From Haladaptatus caseinilyticus (GTDB lineage: Archaea; Halobacteriota; Halobacteria; Halobacteriales; Haladaptataceae), in NCBI RefSeq assembly GCF_026248685.1, contig NZ_CP111037.1:124001-188000 (forward strand): a stretch of DNA of 64,000 nucleotides, in the 5' to 3' direction. Below are positions 8,734 to 16,463 of this stretch, in pieces (positions within the stretch are counted from its first letter, which is position 1; each line of letters opens with the position of its first letter). The notes under the pieces are model-generated. The model saw only the letters and a list, made by a program, of their open reading frames with translations. It searched no databases and was not told where the DNA came from. A program made the translations under genes and the position numbers.

Positions 8734-9993
8734 TCATTCGTACCGCAGTGCGTCTATTGGGTCTGTCTGTGCGGCGTCCCACGCGGGATAGATCCCTGCT
8801 ATGATACCCACGAACACGCCCACGGCAACTGCGATACCGAACCATTCGGGACGAAACGCCAGCGGCAGTCCGATGAGCGATGCTGCGATGTATCCTCCTC
8901 CAAGACCGACCAGCGCACCCACTGCCGACCCGAAGAGTCCGAGTAGCATCGCTTCGAACAGGAACAACTGTAAAACATCGTTGTTTCGCGCCCCAACCGC
9001 TTTCATGATGCCGATCTCACGGGTTCGCTCCGTAACGCTCACGAGCATGATGTTGGCGATGCCGATGGCTCCGACCACGAGTGAGATGAGCGCGATACCG
9101 GTGATGTACGCTGTGAACGTGTTGCTCACCTGCTTGACCTGATTGACCATCTCGTCCTGCGTCGTGACTTTGAACCGGTAACTACTGGATTTCAGTTGCC
9201 GTGCGTCGGATTGCTCGCCGAGATACGTGTACACGCGACCCTGCACCGCATCCACCCGTTCGGGGTTATCCGCCAACACGAGCACGCGCCCGTAGACGCG
9301 CTGGTTTTCGTTTGCCGAGGGACTGAACACCGTTCGCTGATAGAACGGGTCCGTCGGTGCGAAAATTTGTGGCGAGGAGCCTTCGCCGAAACCGAGCGCA
9401 GATTCGTCGCTCGGTTCGACGATACCGACCACTGTCGCATTGATTCGTTGCCCGCCCGCGGCGCGCGTAACGGTAATGTTGTCTCCGACAGTGACGTTTT
9501 CCCCCCCGAACATCCTCGCCGCTGGGCGGTTCAAAACGACCTCGCGTTGCCCGCTTTGGAACGACCCTCCGGCGATGAACTGCTGATTTTTCACGTCGAA
9601 GTACGACGGCGTGGTCACCACCACCCACTGTCGCCCGACCGTCGAATTGTTGAACTCGACGGTCGATGCGGCGATGCCCCCTTCAGGAACGGCGGCTTCG
9701 ACACCCTCCAGCGACCGGACATCGTTGATATCGTGTTCAGTGAAGATGGTCTGCCCACCGCTTCCGAGATTCGGCAGGCCAGTTTCACTTTGTGACTGTG
9801 CGGAAACGTACATCGTCGCCGCGTTCCCGCCAGCAACGGTGCTGATGATATCCGCTTGCAGACTTGCGCCGAGCGTGACGAACGTGATGACCGCGGCGAC
9901 GCCGATAATGACGCCGAGTGTCGTCAGCGTCGAGCGAAGTTTGTGTTCGCGGATGTTCCGCCAACTGATACGAAGGCTCTCGAAGAGGTTCAT
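8734..9993 (-). CDS. MacB/FtsX-type ABC transporter permease
   Basis: A 419-residue permease of the MacB family. One helix near the N-terminus (SLRISWRNIREHKLRSTLTTLGVIIGVAAV), a periplasmic-type MacB core domain of about 220 residues, then three C-terminal helices containing the FtsX signature (RTREIGIMKAVGAR). The ATG at 9993 is preferred over one 48 bases upstream because family members begin at the MNL-type start just before the conserved amphipathic helix. No ATP-binding subunit is encoded beside it, so its NBD must be elsewhere. The likely role is mechanotransmission or export; the substrate is unknown. Confidence 0.9.
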   Translation of the reverse strand: MNLFESLRISWRNIREHKLRSTLTTLGVIIGVAAVITFVTLGASLQADIISTVAGGNAATMYVSAQSQSETGLPNLGSGGQTIFTEHDINDVRSLEGVEAAVPEGGIAASTVEFNNSTVGRQWVVVTTPSYFDVKNQQFIAGGSFQSGQREVVLNRPAARMFGGENVTVGDNITVTRAAGGQRINATVVGIVEPSDESALGFGEGSSPQIFAPTDPFYQRTVFSPSANENQRVYGRVLVLADNPERVDAVQGRVYTYLGEQSDARQLKSSSYRFKVTTQDEMVNQVKQVSNTFTAYITGIALISLVVGAIGIANIMLVSVTERTREIGIMKAVGARNNDVLQLFLFEAMLLGLFGSAVGALVGLGGGYIAASLIGLPLAFRPEWFGIAVAVGVFVGIIAGIYPAWDAAQTDPIDALRYE

Positions 9994-10128
9994 CCGCCCC
10001 AATCGTTTCGTGTGTCTTTCATTTTCCCGACTACCCGTCACGCTCTACGGCGGCATCCGACAAAAGTCTATGACGGGAAACGTCGTCTTAATCGCTTGAA
10101 ACGCCGGATTATTGGGGCTATTGGGGTT

Positions 10129-10560
10129 TCACGAGGATCCCGACATGCGGACTGTCAAAACCGGTCGATCGGACAGTCGAACGATCTTTTCTGTCACACT
10201 TCCGAGCAGATAGCGGTCGATTCCCCGGCGACCGTGTGTCCCCATCACGATGAGGTCGATATCGTGGTCGTCCGCGAAATCGAGGATGGCACGATACGGT
10301 GTCCCTTGAGGAATCGACGTGCGCACGTCGATTCCCGCGTCGCTTGCCCTCATCTCGATGTCCTTCAGTGCCCGCTCGCATTCACGTTGTAGTTCATCGT
10401 AGAGGATATCAGCACGGACGTCCGGCGGGATCGCGCTCTGATCAATCACCGAAATCGCGTACAATCGTGCATCGTAGGTGTCCGCAAGGTCCATTGCCTG
10501 TTCGATAGCCCTGTTCGAGGCTTCGCTCCCGTCCGTGGGCAGCAGGATTCGTTCGTACAT
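10129..10560 (-). CDS. Universal stress protein, UspA family
   Basis: A 143-residue single-domain USP of normal length. The start MYERILLPTDGSEASNRAI contains the beta1 and alpha1 nucleotide-contact segment, and the C-terminus has the ATP-binding G-2X-G-9X-G-S motif (GTHGRRG...LLGS, about residues 107-121). It probably binds ATP as a dimer and acts in stress survival. It stands alone on the minus strand with a promoter-like region upstream, including an inverted repeat at 10597-10611. Confidence 0.93.
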   Translation of the reverse strand: MYERILLPTDGSEASNRAIEQAMDLADTYDARLYAISVIDQSAIPPDVRADILYDELQRECERALKDIEMRASDAGIDVRTSIPQGTPYRAILDFADDHDIDLIVMGTHGRRGIDRYLLGSVTEKIVRLSDRPVLTVRMSGSS

Positions 10561-10596
10561 CCAACGCTTACACGCTTCCTATCGCCAAATGGCTAC

Positions 10597-10611
10597 TGGC
10601 GGTATACGCCA
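10597..10611. promoter_or_regulatory. Inverted repeat over the putative uspA promoter
   Basis: TGGCG and CGCCA arms flank GTATA, about 37-51 bases upstream of the universal stress protein ATG (minus strand). A second TATA candidate, TTTAAT, adjoins it. This is where an archaeal repressor could block TBP. The arms are short (5 bp), so chance occurrence is possible. Confidence 0.35.
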
Positions 10612-10675
10612 TTAAATCGTGATTCCGATCGGACGTCGGAGTCGTGGATTCTCGTTCCGGAGGTCCCGATCTGAC

Positions 10676-11968
10676 CTACAACTCGGCATTCTCGGCGGGC
10701 GTCGATCGTTTCCCTACTTGCACGGTCGTCAGAATGACGTAACAGATGGGGAGCATCAACAGTCCACCGAGAACGAACGGCACCCAATACGCGACTGCGG
10801 CGTACAACCCTCCCGCCGCGATCGGGCCGATTGCACGGGCGATGCTTCCGGCGCTCTGCGTGATGCCGAACGCACCGCCCTGTTCGTCGTCGGATGCGCT
10901 CTTCGAGACGAGCGTGGTCAGCGAGACGTTCGTAAATCCGTTGCCGACCGCGAGGGGGGTGAGCACCAACGACAGAGCGAGCAGTCCGTCGGAAAACGGG
11001 CCGACGGTCGGAAGCAGTCGGCCGATCACGGGTGAAAACGGTAACGCCGAGAGCGTCACGAATTCGAGGGAAGCACCGACGAGTGCGATGGTTCGTTCTC
11101 CGAAGCGGTCGGTGAGTCGGCCGATGAGGCCACCTTGGACGATGGCGATAATGATACCGACGTACGCGAGAACATATCCGTTCATCGTCGTCCCGTAGCC
11201 GAACTTCTGTTCCGTGAACAGCACGAACATGCTCTCCATTCCCGAGAGAGCGAGTGAAACGAGGAAAAACGAAACGACGAGTCCGGAGAGCGCCGGGTCG
11301 GAAAGCGAGTCGAACAGGCGCGCGATCCGCGACTCGTCCCCTCCTTCGGTGGTGCGTTCGGTTCGCGTTTCCGGGAGGGTGAAAAACGCCACTGCGAGAT
11401 TGACTGCACAGATTCCTGCGGCGAGAAAGCTCGGGAGGGAGAATCGGTTTATCGGGACGAATCCCGGCGAAAACCCTCGTATGAACGTGATTGCGGCGTC
11501 ACTCGAAACGAGTCCGCCGAGTGCCGGGCCGAACACGAATCCGAGTCCGAACGCCGCGCCGATGAGGCCCAACCCCTTCGCCCTTTCTTCCGGTGGGGTG
11601 ATATCAGCGATGTACGCCTGCGCCGTCGCGATGTTTCCACCCATCGCTCCCGCGAGAAGGCGTGCGAGAAAGAGTACGACGAGGCTTTCGGCGAGACCGA
11701 ACAGCGTCCACGCCAGCACGCTCCCGAACAGCGAGAGCAAGAGAATGGGTCGCCGTCCCCGTACGTCCGAAAGACGGCCGAGAACCGGGGCGAAAACGAA
11801 CTGCATGATGGAGTACGAGGCGATGAGCAACCCGACGACGAACTCGTTCGCGCCGAACGCCGAAGCGTACAACGGAATGACCGGAATAAGGATACCGAAG
11901 CCAAGCAAATCGACAAAGACGATGGTAAACACGGTCGCCAGCGCACGACTCGACCCTTTCTCAGTCAT
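10676..11968 (-). CDS. MFS drug-type exporter (TetA-like, DHA1)
   Basis: A 430-residue twelve-helix transporter. The helix 2-3 motif is intact (GRLSDVRGRRPILLLSLFG), with a weaker copy after the midpoint (GRLTDRFGER). The FVDLLGFGILIPVIPLYA start is typical of tetracycline-exporter relatives. Its ATG at 11968 shares a base with the TGA of the CopD-like gene upstream, so the two are translationally coupled. Together with the wHTH regulator upstream, it may be an efflux arm of the sulfur locus, but the substrate is not readable. Confidence 0.88.
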   Translation of the reverse strand: MTEKGSSRALATVFTIVFVDLLGFGILIPVIPLYASAFGANEFVVGLLIASYSIMQFVFAPVLGRLSDVRGRRPILLLSLFGSVLAWTLFGLAESLVVLFLARLLAGAMGGNIATAQAYIADITPPEERAKGLGLIGAAFGLGFVFGPALGGLVSSDAAITFIRGFSPGFVPINRFSLPSFLAAGICAVNLAVAFFTLPETRTERTTEGGDESRIARLFDSLSDPALSGLVVSFFLVSLALSGMESMFVLFTEQKFGYGTTMNGYVLAYVGIIIAIVQGGLIGRLTDRFGERTIALVGASLEFVTLSALPFSPVIGRLLPTVGPFSDGLLALSLVLTPLAVGNGFTNVSLTTLVSKSASDDEQGGAFGITQSAGSIARAIGPIAAGGLYAAVAYWVPFVLGGLLMLPICYVILTTVQVGKRSTPAENAEL

Positions 11969-12405
11969 CACAGTCTCCCGGCGACGATGAGGAGGCAAAC
12001 TGCGACAACACCGGCGGCGGCGAACCACGTCGCGTTTGCAGCGGCGGCGCGATGCGCGCCGTCGTTCAGCCGTTTCGTCAGGCGATTACTGGCTACGTGT
12101 GTCACGCCCGTAAGCACGAACCAGAGCGCGACCATGGCGATCACGAGATGGCCGCGTGAACTGTTTCCGAGATCTTCGATGGTGTACCCCGTCCCAGCGA
12201 GATGACCGCCGGTCACGAACAATACGAGCGATGAGACATTCGAAATTCTCGAAAATCGTTCCGTGAGCAATCCGAGACCATCGGTTCCGAGATGTCCTTT
12301 CCGTGCAGCGGGGAGTATGAGGAGTGCCATGAACAACGTCCCGCCCGCCCAAATACCCGCAAAAACCGTGTGTAGTATCCGCATCGTCACGTCCACGACT
12401 GTCAT
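11968..12405 (-). CDS. Four-helix CopD-like membrane protein
   Basis: A 145-residue integral membrane protein with four hydrophobic segments. The first helix reads MRILHTVFAGIWAGGTLFMALLILP, with the His-Thr and Trp-x-Gly-Gly pattern seen in CopD-like haem or copper-associated membrane proteins; His residues also occur at the second helix end (GGHLAG). The start at 12405 was chosen because the upstream extension is low-complexity and overlaps the preceding regulator gene. A role in metal or redox handling is a family inference only. It overlaps the MFS gene by one base. Confidence 0.7.
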   Translation of the reverse strand: MTVVDVTMRILHTVFAGIWAGGTLFMALLILPAARKGHLGTDGLGLLTERFSRISNVSSLVLFVTGGHLAGTGYTIEDLGNSSRGHLVIAMVALWFVLTGVTHVASNRLTKRLNDGAHRAAAANATWFAAAGVVAVCLLIVAGRL

Positions 12406-12464
12406 CCGGTGAGGGTTGTCGCAGGCTGGACAAATAGCTTCGGATGAGCGACTGCGGGTTCGGA

Positions 12465-12863
12465 TCAGGCCGTTTGACGGGGCTGTTCGGTTTCGTCGTA
12501 CTTGTCCTCGAACTCCTGAATCAGTTGGCCCATCTTCGCGTACCACTCATTCAGCATCCGTTGCATCTTGCGTGATACCTCCCCGGGGTCGGTCGGTCGG
12601 TAGACGTGGTAGTAGCCGCCCTGGTCGTAGTTCACCTGTTCTTTCTGGATGAAACCTGCCTGCAGCAGTCGCTGGATGGAGCGGTACGCAGTCGAGCGTT
12701 CTCGTTCGATTCGGTCCGCGATTTCGTCGATGGTCAGCGAGTCGTTGCTCTCGACTACGACCTGATAGCAGAGCCTATCGAGTTCTTTGAGTCCGTGGAT
12801 GCATTCCAGCAGGCCCTCACACTCCATGTCCTGCTGAAGATACTCAGCCATCGAGTTTGCCAT
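12465..12863 (-). CDS. Winged-helix transcriptional regulator with three N-terminal cysteines
   Basis: A 132-residue DNA-binding protein with a TrmB/ArsR-like wHTH (about 40-95: SLTIDEIADRIERERSTAYRSIQRLLQAGFI) and a C-terminal amphipathic helix suited to dimerisation. Cys15, Cys21 and Cys32 cluster before the wHTH. It follows the YeeE/YedE, rhodanese-MBL genes on the same strand, with an 86-base gap. The position suggests that it regulates the sulfur locus, perhaps by thiol or persulfide chemistry; that sensing role is inference. It precedes the CopD-like and MFS genes by 60 bases. Confidence 0.85.
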   Translation of the reverse strand: MANSMAEYLQQDMECEGLLECIHGLKELDRLCYQVVVESNDSLTIDEIADRIERERSTAYRSIQRLLQAGFIQKEQVNYDQGGYYHVYRPTDPGEVSRKMQRMLNEWYAKMGQLIQEFEDKYDETEQPRQTA

Positions 12864-12949
12864 TCTAGTTAGAACGTGACCACTAAGACGTAAAAGGATT
12901 TTGTAAGGTTTTCACAACACTCTACTCGGGAGGGTCGAAAGGGACCGCA

Positions 12950-13432
12950 TCAGTCGGCGCTCGTCGTCGGATTGGTGGTGTCCGCTCCGCGCTTGCGCCA
13001 CAGTCCTTGGAGATACGCTCCCACGAACATGCCGCTGATCCCGAACAGGATGAGGTAGTTCCCTAAACCGAGACTGGCGTAGGCAGCACCCGGACAGATA
13101 CCCGAGACACCCCACCCGACGCCGAAGATACCGCCGCCGACGAGCACGTTTTTGTCGAAGGATTTCAATCGGCGAGTGTACACGTTCCCTGTCAGCGGAG
13201 CTCGGCCGGACAGTCGCGTCGCAACGGCGAACGTCGTTCCGGTGACGACCGCCGCACCACCCATGACGAACAGCAGGCCGAAGTCCTCGAACTGAAGGAA
13301 ATCGAGGACGACCTCGGGCTTCGCCATCTGGCTGAAGCCGAGGCCGAACCCGAAGATGAGGCCGCCGACCAGTATCAAGAGCATGAACAATGGCCCGCGT
13401 TCGTTCGACTTCCCGCTCGATTTTTCGCTCAT
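12950..13432 (-). CDS. YeeE/YedE-family half transporter (second subunit)
   Basis: A 160-residue membrane protein with about four helices, equal to half of a full-length YeeE. The family motif GVSGICPGAA (Cys113) is present. Full-length YeeE relatives import thiosulfate through a relay of conserved cysteines, and short proteins of this type work as pairs. The ATG at 13432 overlaps the TGA of the first half gene by four bases (ATGA), so both halves are made together. It probably moves a sulfur-bearing anion or persulfide sulfur into the cell. Confidence 0.88.
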   Translation of the reverse strand: MSEKSSGKSNERGPLFMLLILVGGLIFGFGLGFSQMAKPEVVLDFLQFEDFGLLFVMGGAAVVTGTTFAVATRLSGRAPLTGNVYTRRLKSFDKNVLVGGGIFGVGWGVSGICPGAAYASLGLGNYLILFGISGMFVGAYLQGLWRKRGADTTNPTTSAD

Positions 13433-13938
13433 GGCGACACCCCGACTCCTATCGCTTGCATGAGTTGTGCGGTTCCGATCGCGATCGTCATGAACGTCGC
13501 CACGTTGACGATCGAGGTGAACGACGCCGATCCGACGCCACAGACGCCGTGGCCTGACGTACACCCTTTTCCGATTCTCGTGCCGATACCGACGAGAAGG
13601 CCACCGCCGAGAAGTCGCCACCACTGTACGTCAGTCGTCCAGATTTCACCATGGAAGATTGCCTGATAGATGGCTGCGCCCCCGACCATTCCGACGGTGA
13701 AGACGACGCGCCAATCCCGAGAGGCGACGTATTTCCCTTTTTGGAACCGTGGTACGTCCGAGACGTACGACAAAGACGTTTCTAAGAACGTGCTTGCCCC
13801 GGCGATGATTCCCGTTCCGAGGTAGATAACGGCGACTCCGAGGCCGATGAGGAGGCCACCGATGGCGTAGTGATCGATTCCGTTCGGGAACAATTCCGCG
13901 TACGCGAGTGATGGAATGAGTGATGATACTGTCTGCAT
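13429..13938 (-). CDS. YeeE/YedE-family half transporter (first subunit)
   Basis: A 169-residue membrane protein with about four or five helices and the signature GKGCTSGHGVCG (Cys126 and Cys133), the sulfur-relay motif of the YeeE/YedE family. It starts 18 bases after the stop of the rhodanese-MBL gene and overlaps the second half transporter. This is a split form of the transporter; Cys126/Cys133 here plus Cys113 in the partner match the number of relay cysteines in a full-length protein. The substrate (thiosulfate or related) is inferred from the family. Confidence 0.88.
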   Translation of the reverse strand: MQTVSSLIPSLAYAELFPNGIDHYAIGGLLIGLGVAVIYLGTGIIAGASTFLETSLSYVSDVPRFQKGKYVASRDWRVVFTVGMVGGAAIYQAIFHGEIWTTDVQWWRLLGGGLLVGIGTRIGKGCTSGHGVCGVGSASFTSIVNVATFMTIAIGTAQLMQAIGVGVSP

Positions 13939-13956
13939 GGTGTCTCTCCTGCCACG

Positions 13957-15153
13957 TTAGTCGGTCGTGAGCGAATCGCGACTCGCGGCGCAGTTGTTCG
14001 GTCCGAGTTCGAGCTCGAACGCTTCTTCGTCGTCTGTGTGCTGTTTCCCCAAGTTCGTTGCGATGATATCCTCGTAGTTCGCAGGCCGCGGTGGCATGTC
14101 CGAGAGCACGAACTCGACGAACTCGTCGTGGTCCATCGAAAGAACGGCCATCGTCTCGCAGAGGCTACCGACAGTCGCGGTGAAAGTGCCGTCCTCGGCG
14201 GCAGTCGCCGAATCGCTGAAGTGGGCCGGCGCGACAACGGTTTCATCGGGAAGCGACAGGATCCGTTCCTGAAGCGTCTCGTAAAGGTTTTTCGCGGCTT
14301 CAGGTGCACCGTCGTCGCCTTCCTCGAGGTCGGGGCGGGCCACGCTTTCGGTGAACAGCGTATCACCCGTGAACAGTACGCCGCCGACTCGATACGAGGT
14401 CATGCCCGTCGTGTGACCGGGCGTGTGAATCACGTCGATGTCGGTCGCTCCCAGCGGGAGTGTTTCGCCGTCCTCGACCGTTCGATACGCCGCGCCGTAC
14501 TCGAGACCACGGGTGTCTGCAAGGGTTGGCACGACAGCTTCAGCACCGCTCACATCTGCTACAGTTCGAACGCCGCTCACGTGGTCCGCGTGGATGTGCG
14601 TATCGATGGCGTATTTCAGGTCAGCATCGTGTGCGTCCGCGTCTTCGACGTATTTCTCCGCAAACGCTCGAAGAGGGTCGATAACTGCCGCTTCACCCTC
14701 GGAGACGACGAGGTACGATAGACAACCGCTGGACGGTCGTTGGTACTGAAGCACAGTCGTTTCCGCTCGCTCGATTTCGTTCCGTTCGAGTACGCGTGCC
14801 CACCCTTTCATCCCATCTTCGAGGTGATCGACGTCGTACCCCTGCTCGGCGAACAATCCGGCGATATACTCGCTCGAGCCGCCTTTCGCGCAGAGGACGG
14901 TTACTTCCTCGTCCTTGGGAACCGGGTCGAACAGTTCGTCGTCAGGCACATCGGCGAGATACTCGAAATATGGGACGTTGACGCTCTCGACGTTTTCACC
15001 GTCGATGCGCCACTTCTTATACTCGTCCGTTGCCCGTACGTCAAGAATCGTCACTGGGTCACCCGCGTTGATTCGCTCGTACAACTCGGTGGGAGTTACG
15101 GATTCCACTTCGACGTCCGGTGATGGAAACGCGGATTCGCTCATGGACACCAT
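13957..15153 (-). CDS. Rhodanese-metallo-beta-lactamase fusion (persulfide dioxygenase-like)
   Basis: A 398-residue fusion. Residues about 16-125 form a rhodanese domain with catalytic-loop Cys88 (LCAKGGSS). Residues about 133-320 form an MBL domain with THIHADH (His186, His188, Asp190, His191), HTPGHT (His247), Asp264 in FTGDT and His311, the metal set used by ETHE1-like persulfide dioxygenases. The enzyme probably accepts sulfane sulfur and oxidises or transfers it. Domain order (rhodanese first) is the reverse of many bacterial fusions. The start could also be nine bases downstream. It leads the operon with the YeeE halves. Confidence 0.9.
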   Translation of the reverse strand: MVSMSESAFPSPDVEVESVTPTELYERINAGDPVTILDVRATDEYKKWRIDGENVESVNVPYFEYLADVPDDELFDPVPKDEEVTVLCAKGGSSEYIAGLFAEQGYDVDHLEDGMKGWARVLERNEIERAETTVLQYQRPSSGCLSYLVVSEGEAAVIDPLRAFAEKYVEDADAHDADLKYAIDTHIHADHVSGVRTVADVSGAEAVVPTLADTRGLEYGAAYRTVEDGETLPLGATDIDVIHTPGHTTGMTSYRVGGVLFTGDTLFTESVARPDLEEGDDGAPEAAKNLYETLQERILSLPDETVVAPAHFSDSATAAEDGTFTATVGSLCETMAVLSMDHDEFVEFVLSDMPPRPANYEDIIATNLGKQHTDDEEAFELELGPNNCAASRDSLTTD

Positions 15154-15186
15154 CAGCTATCGGCTACAGACACAAAAGGGTTCGCA

Positions 15187-15213
15187 TAGTATTCCAAACT
15201 CTATACAATACTA
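15187..15213 (-). promoter_or_regulatory. Inverted repeat flanking the TATA-like element of the rhodanese-MBL operon
   Basis: Perfect 7-bp arms TAGTATT and AATACTA are separated by 13 bases. On the minus strand the spacer holds TATAGAG near 15198-15204, about 48 bases before the ATG, so start of transcription would fall near 15175. Arms on either side of a TATA box suit a repressor that blocks TBP/TFB. The nearby cysteine-rich wHTH regulator is the obvious candidate ligand, by inference. Confidence 0.55.
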
Positions 15214-15304
15214 AACTCCGTAAAATCCCTATATGGCTTCCCAAACTTTTGAATTTGTTAAACAGCTAATACGGTAGTGGGCACACAACACAATAATCAA
15301 TACC

Positions 15305-15311
15305 CTTTTAA
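15305..15311 (+). promoter_or_regulatory. Putative tusA TATA element
   Basis: CTTTTAA lies about 58 bases before the tusA ATG, predicting a leader of about 30 bases. That leader contains small inverted repeats (ATTG-TC-CAAT near 15326-15335, and CATTG...CAATG reaching the start codon). Confidence 0.4.
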
Positions 15312-15365
15312 CGGTACGAGCAATATTGTCCAATCCGTCCAACACAGCACATTGGTGATTGAACA

Positions 15366-15623
15366 ATGAATACGGAATTCGACATCACGGAGACGCTCGA
15401 CGTAACGGGAGAGAACTGCCCCATGCCGGTTATCAAAACGAAACAGACGACTGATGGATTGGCGGAGGGGGACGTACTTGAGGTCGTCGCAACCGATTCG
15501 GGAAGCATGAGCGACCTCAAAGGATGGGCGAACACGACCGAGGGCGTTGAACTGCTCGACCAGGAGGAGAGCGACAACGGCGGCGAAGCCGTCTACCGTC
15601 ACTACGTCCGTAAGACGGAGTAA
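15366..15623 (+). CDS. tusA: TusA-family sulfur carrier protein
   Basis: An 85-residue protein of normal TusA length. The signature is intact: LDVTGENCPMPVIKTKQT, with Cys18 as the persulfide-carrying residue. TusA proteins receive sulfane sulfur from rhodaneses or desulfurases and pass it to DsrE-type acceptors or to biosynthesis. It is divergent from the rhodanese-MBL/YeeE operon and is followed two bases later by the DsrE-like gene, so the two form a short operon. The whole arrangement suggests a relay from imported sulfur to an intracellular acceptor. Confidence 0.93.
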   Translation: MNTEFDITETLDVTGENCPMPVIKTKQTTDGLAEGDVLEVVATDSGSMSDLKGWANTTEGVELLDQEESDNGGEAVYRHYVRKTE

Positions 15624-15625
15624 TC

Positions 15626-16201
15626 ATGAGTACCGATACGCCGAACTCCACACCGACGGAGGAGGACAGTGATACAGCGCTCCGAGAGCGAATCGAGGCG
15701 TTGGAAGGGGAACTCGCCGACCTAAAGGACGAGGTCGGTGGACGAAAGAAGATGACCATCATCGCCACGAAAGGAACCCTCGACATGGCGTACCCGCCCC
15801 TCATTCTCGCCAGTACCGCCGCCGCGTTCGGTTGGGATGTCGTGGTCTTCCACACCTTCTGGGGGCTGGACATCCTTCACGAGGAGAAATCGAAGAACCT
15901 CAAACTCAGCGCCGTCGGCAACCCGAGTATGCCGATGCCGAACGCGATGGCCGCCCTCCCCGGTATGGACGCCATGGCGACGAAGATGATGGAGAAGAAA
16001 ATTGAGGAGAACGGCACCGCGACAATCGAGGAACTCATCGACGTATCGATCGAATCCGGCGTCGAGCTGCAAGCCTGTCAGATGACGATGGACCTGATGG
16101 ATTTCGACGAATCGGAGTTTTACGACGGCGTCGTTTCCGGCGTCGGTGCGGCTACCGCCCTCGAACACATGGCTGATGCCGACATCCAACTGCTCGTCTA
16201 A
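15626..16201 (+). CDS. DsrE/DsrF/DrsH-like sulfur-trafficking protein
   Basis: A 191-residue protein. An acidic N-terminal tail and a predicted coiled coil (about 18-40) precede a DsrE-like domain (about 43-191) starting MTIIATKGTLDMAYPPLILASTA. Cys151 (ELQACQMTMD) is the likely persulfide acceptor. The methionine-rich stretch around 101-122 is part of the domain insert seen in this DrsH-like subfamily. It probably exchanges sulfur with TusA encoded immediately upstream. The coiled coil may mediate membrane or partner contact, which is inference. Confidence 0.9.
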   Translation: MSTDTPNSTPTEEDSDTALRERIEALEGELADLKDEVGGRKKMTIIATKGTLDMAYPPLILASTAAAFGWDVVVFHTFWGLDILHEEKSKNLKLSAVGNPSMPMPNAMAALPGMDAMATKMMEKKIEENGTATIEELIDVSIESGVELQACQMTMDLMDFDESEFYDGVVSGVGAATALEHMADADIQLLV

Positions 16202-16247
16202 TCGAGTTCGATTTATTCGTTCACGACTTTGTTCTACCTCTGACACT

Positions 16248-16268
16248 ACCCCAACATTTTTGAGGGGT
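16248..16268 (+). terminator. Possible terminator after the tusA-dsrE operon
   Basis: ACCCC and GGGGT arms flank an 11-base loop containing five T residues, 47 bases after the DsrE-like stop codon. Weak, by-eye call. The remainder of this gap (to 16463) has a TTTAAC box near 16430 that could serve hflX and otherwise shows no gene. Confidence 0.3.
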
Positions 16269-16463
16269 GTAGTCATATCGACATGCAAGGTCGAATCATG
16301 ACCACCTCTCTCCTTCACTGACCGGACCGTAGTCAGGTCGATTCGGTGTCTTCCATCGAATAGCCGCCGCTTTTGACCTCGCTCCCGGTTTCACACGCCC
16401 CACGTCGAACAGCGTCGGGTGACGAGTTTAACAACCCGGAAACACACCAAACGAAAATTAGCT

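Noticed and set aside
16320-16440. A 33-codon minus-strand frame with a TTG start ending in SMEDTEST
   Set aside because: No ATG or GTG start, no coupling to a neighbour, and it overlaps the predicted hflX promoter. The tail looks haloarchaeal but the evidence is too weak.
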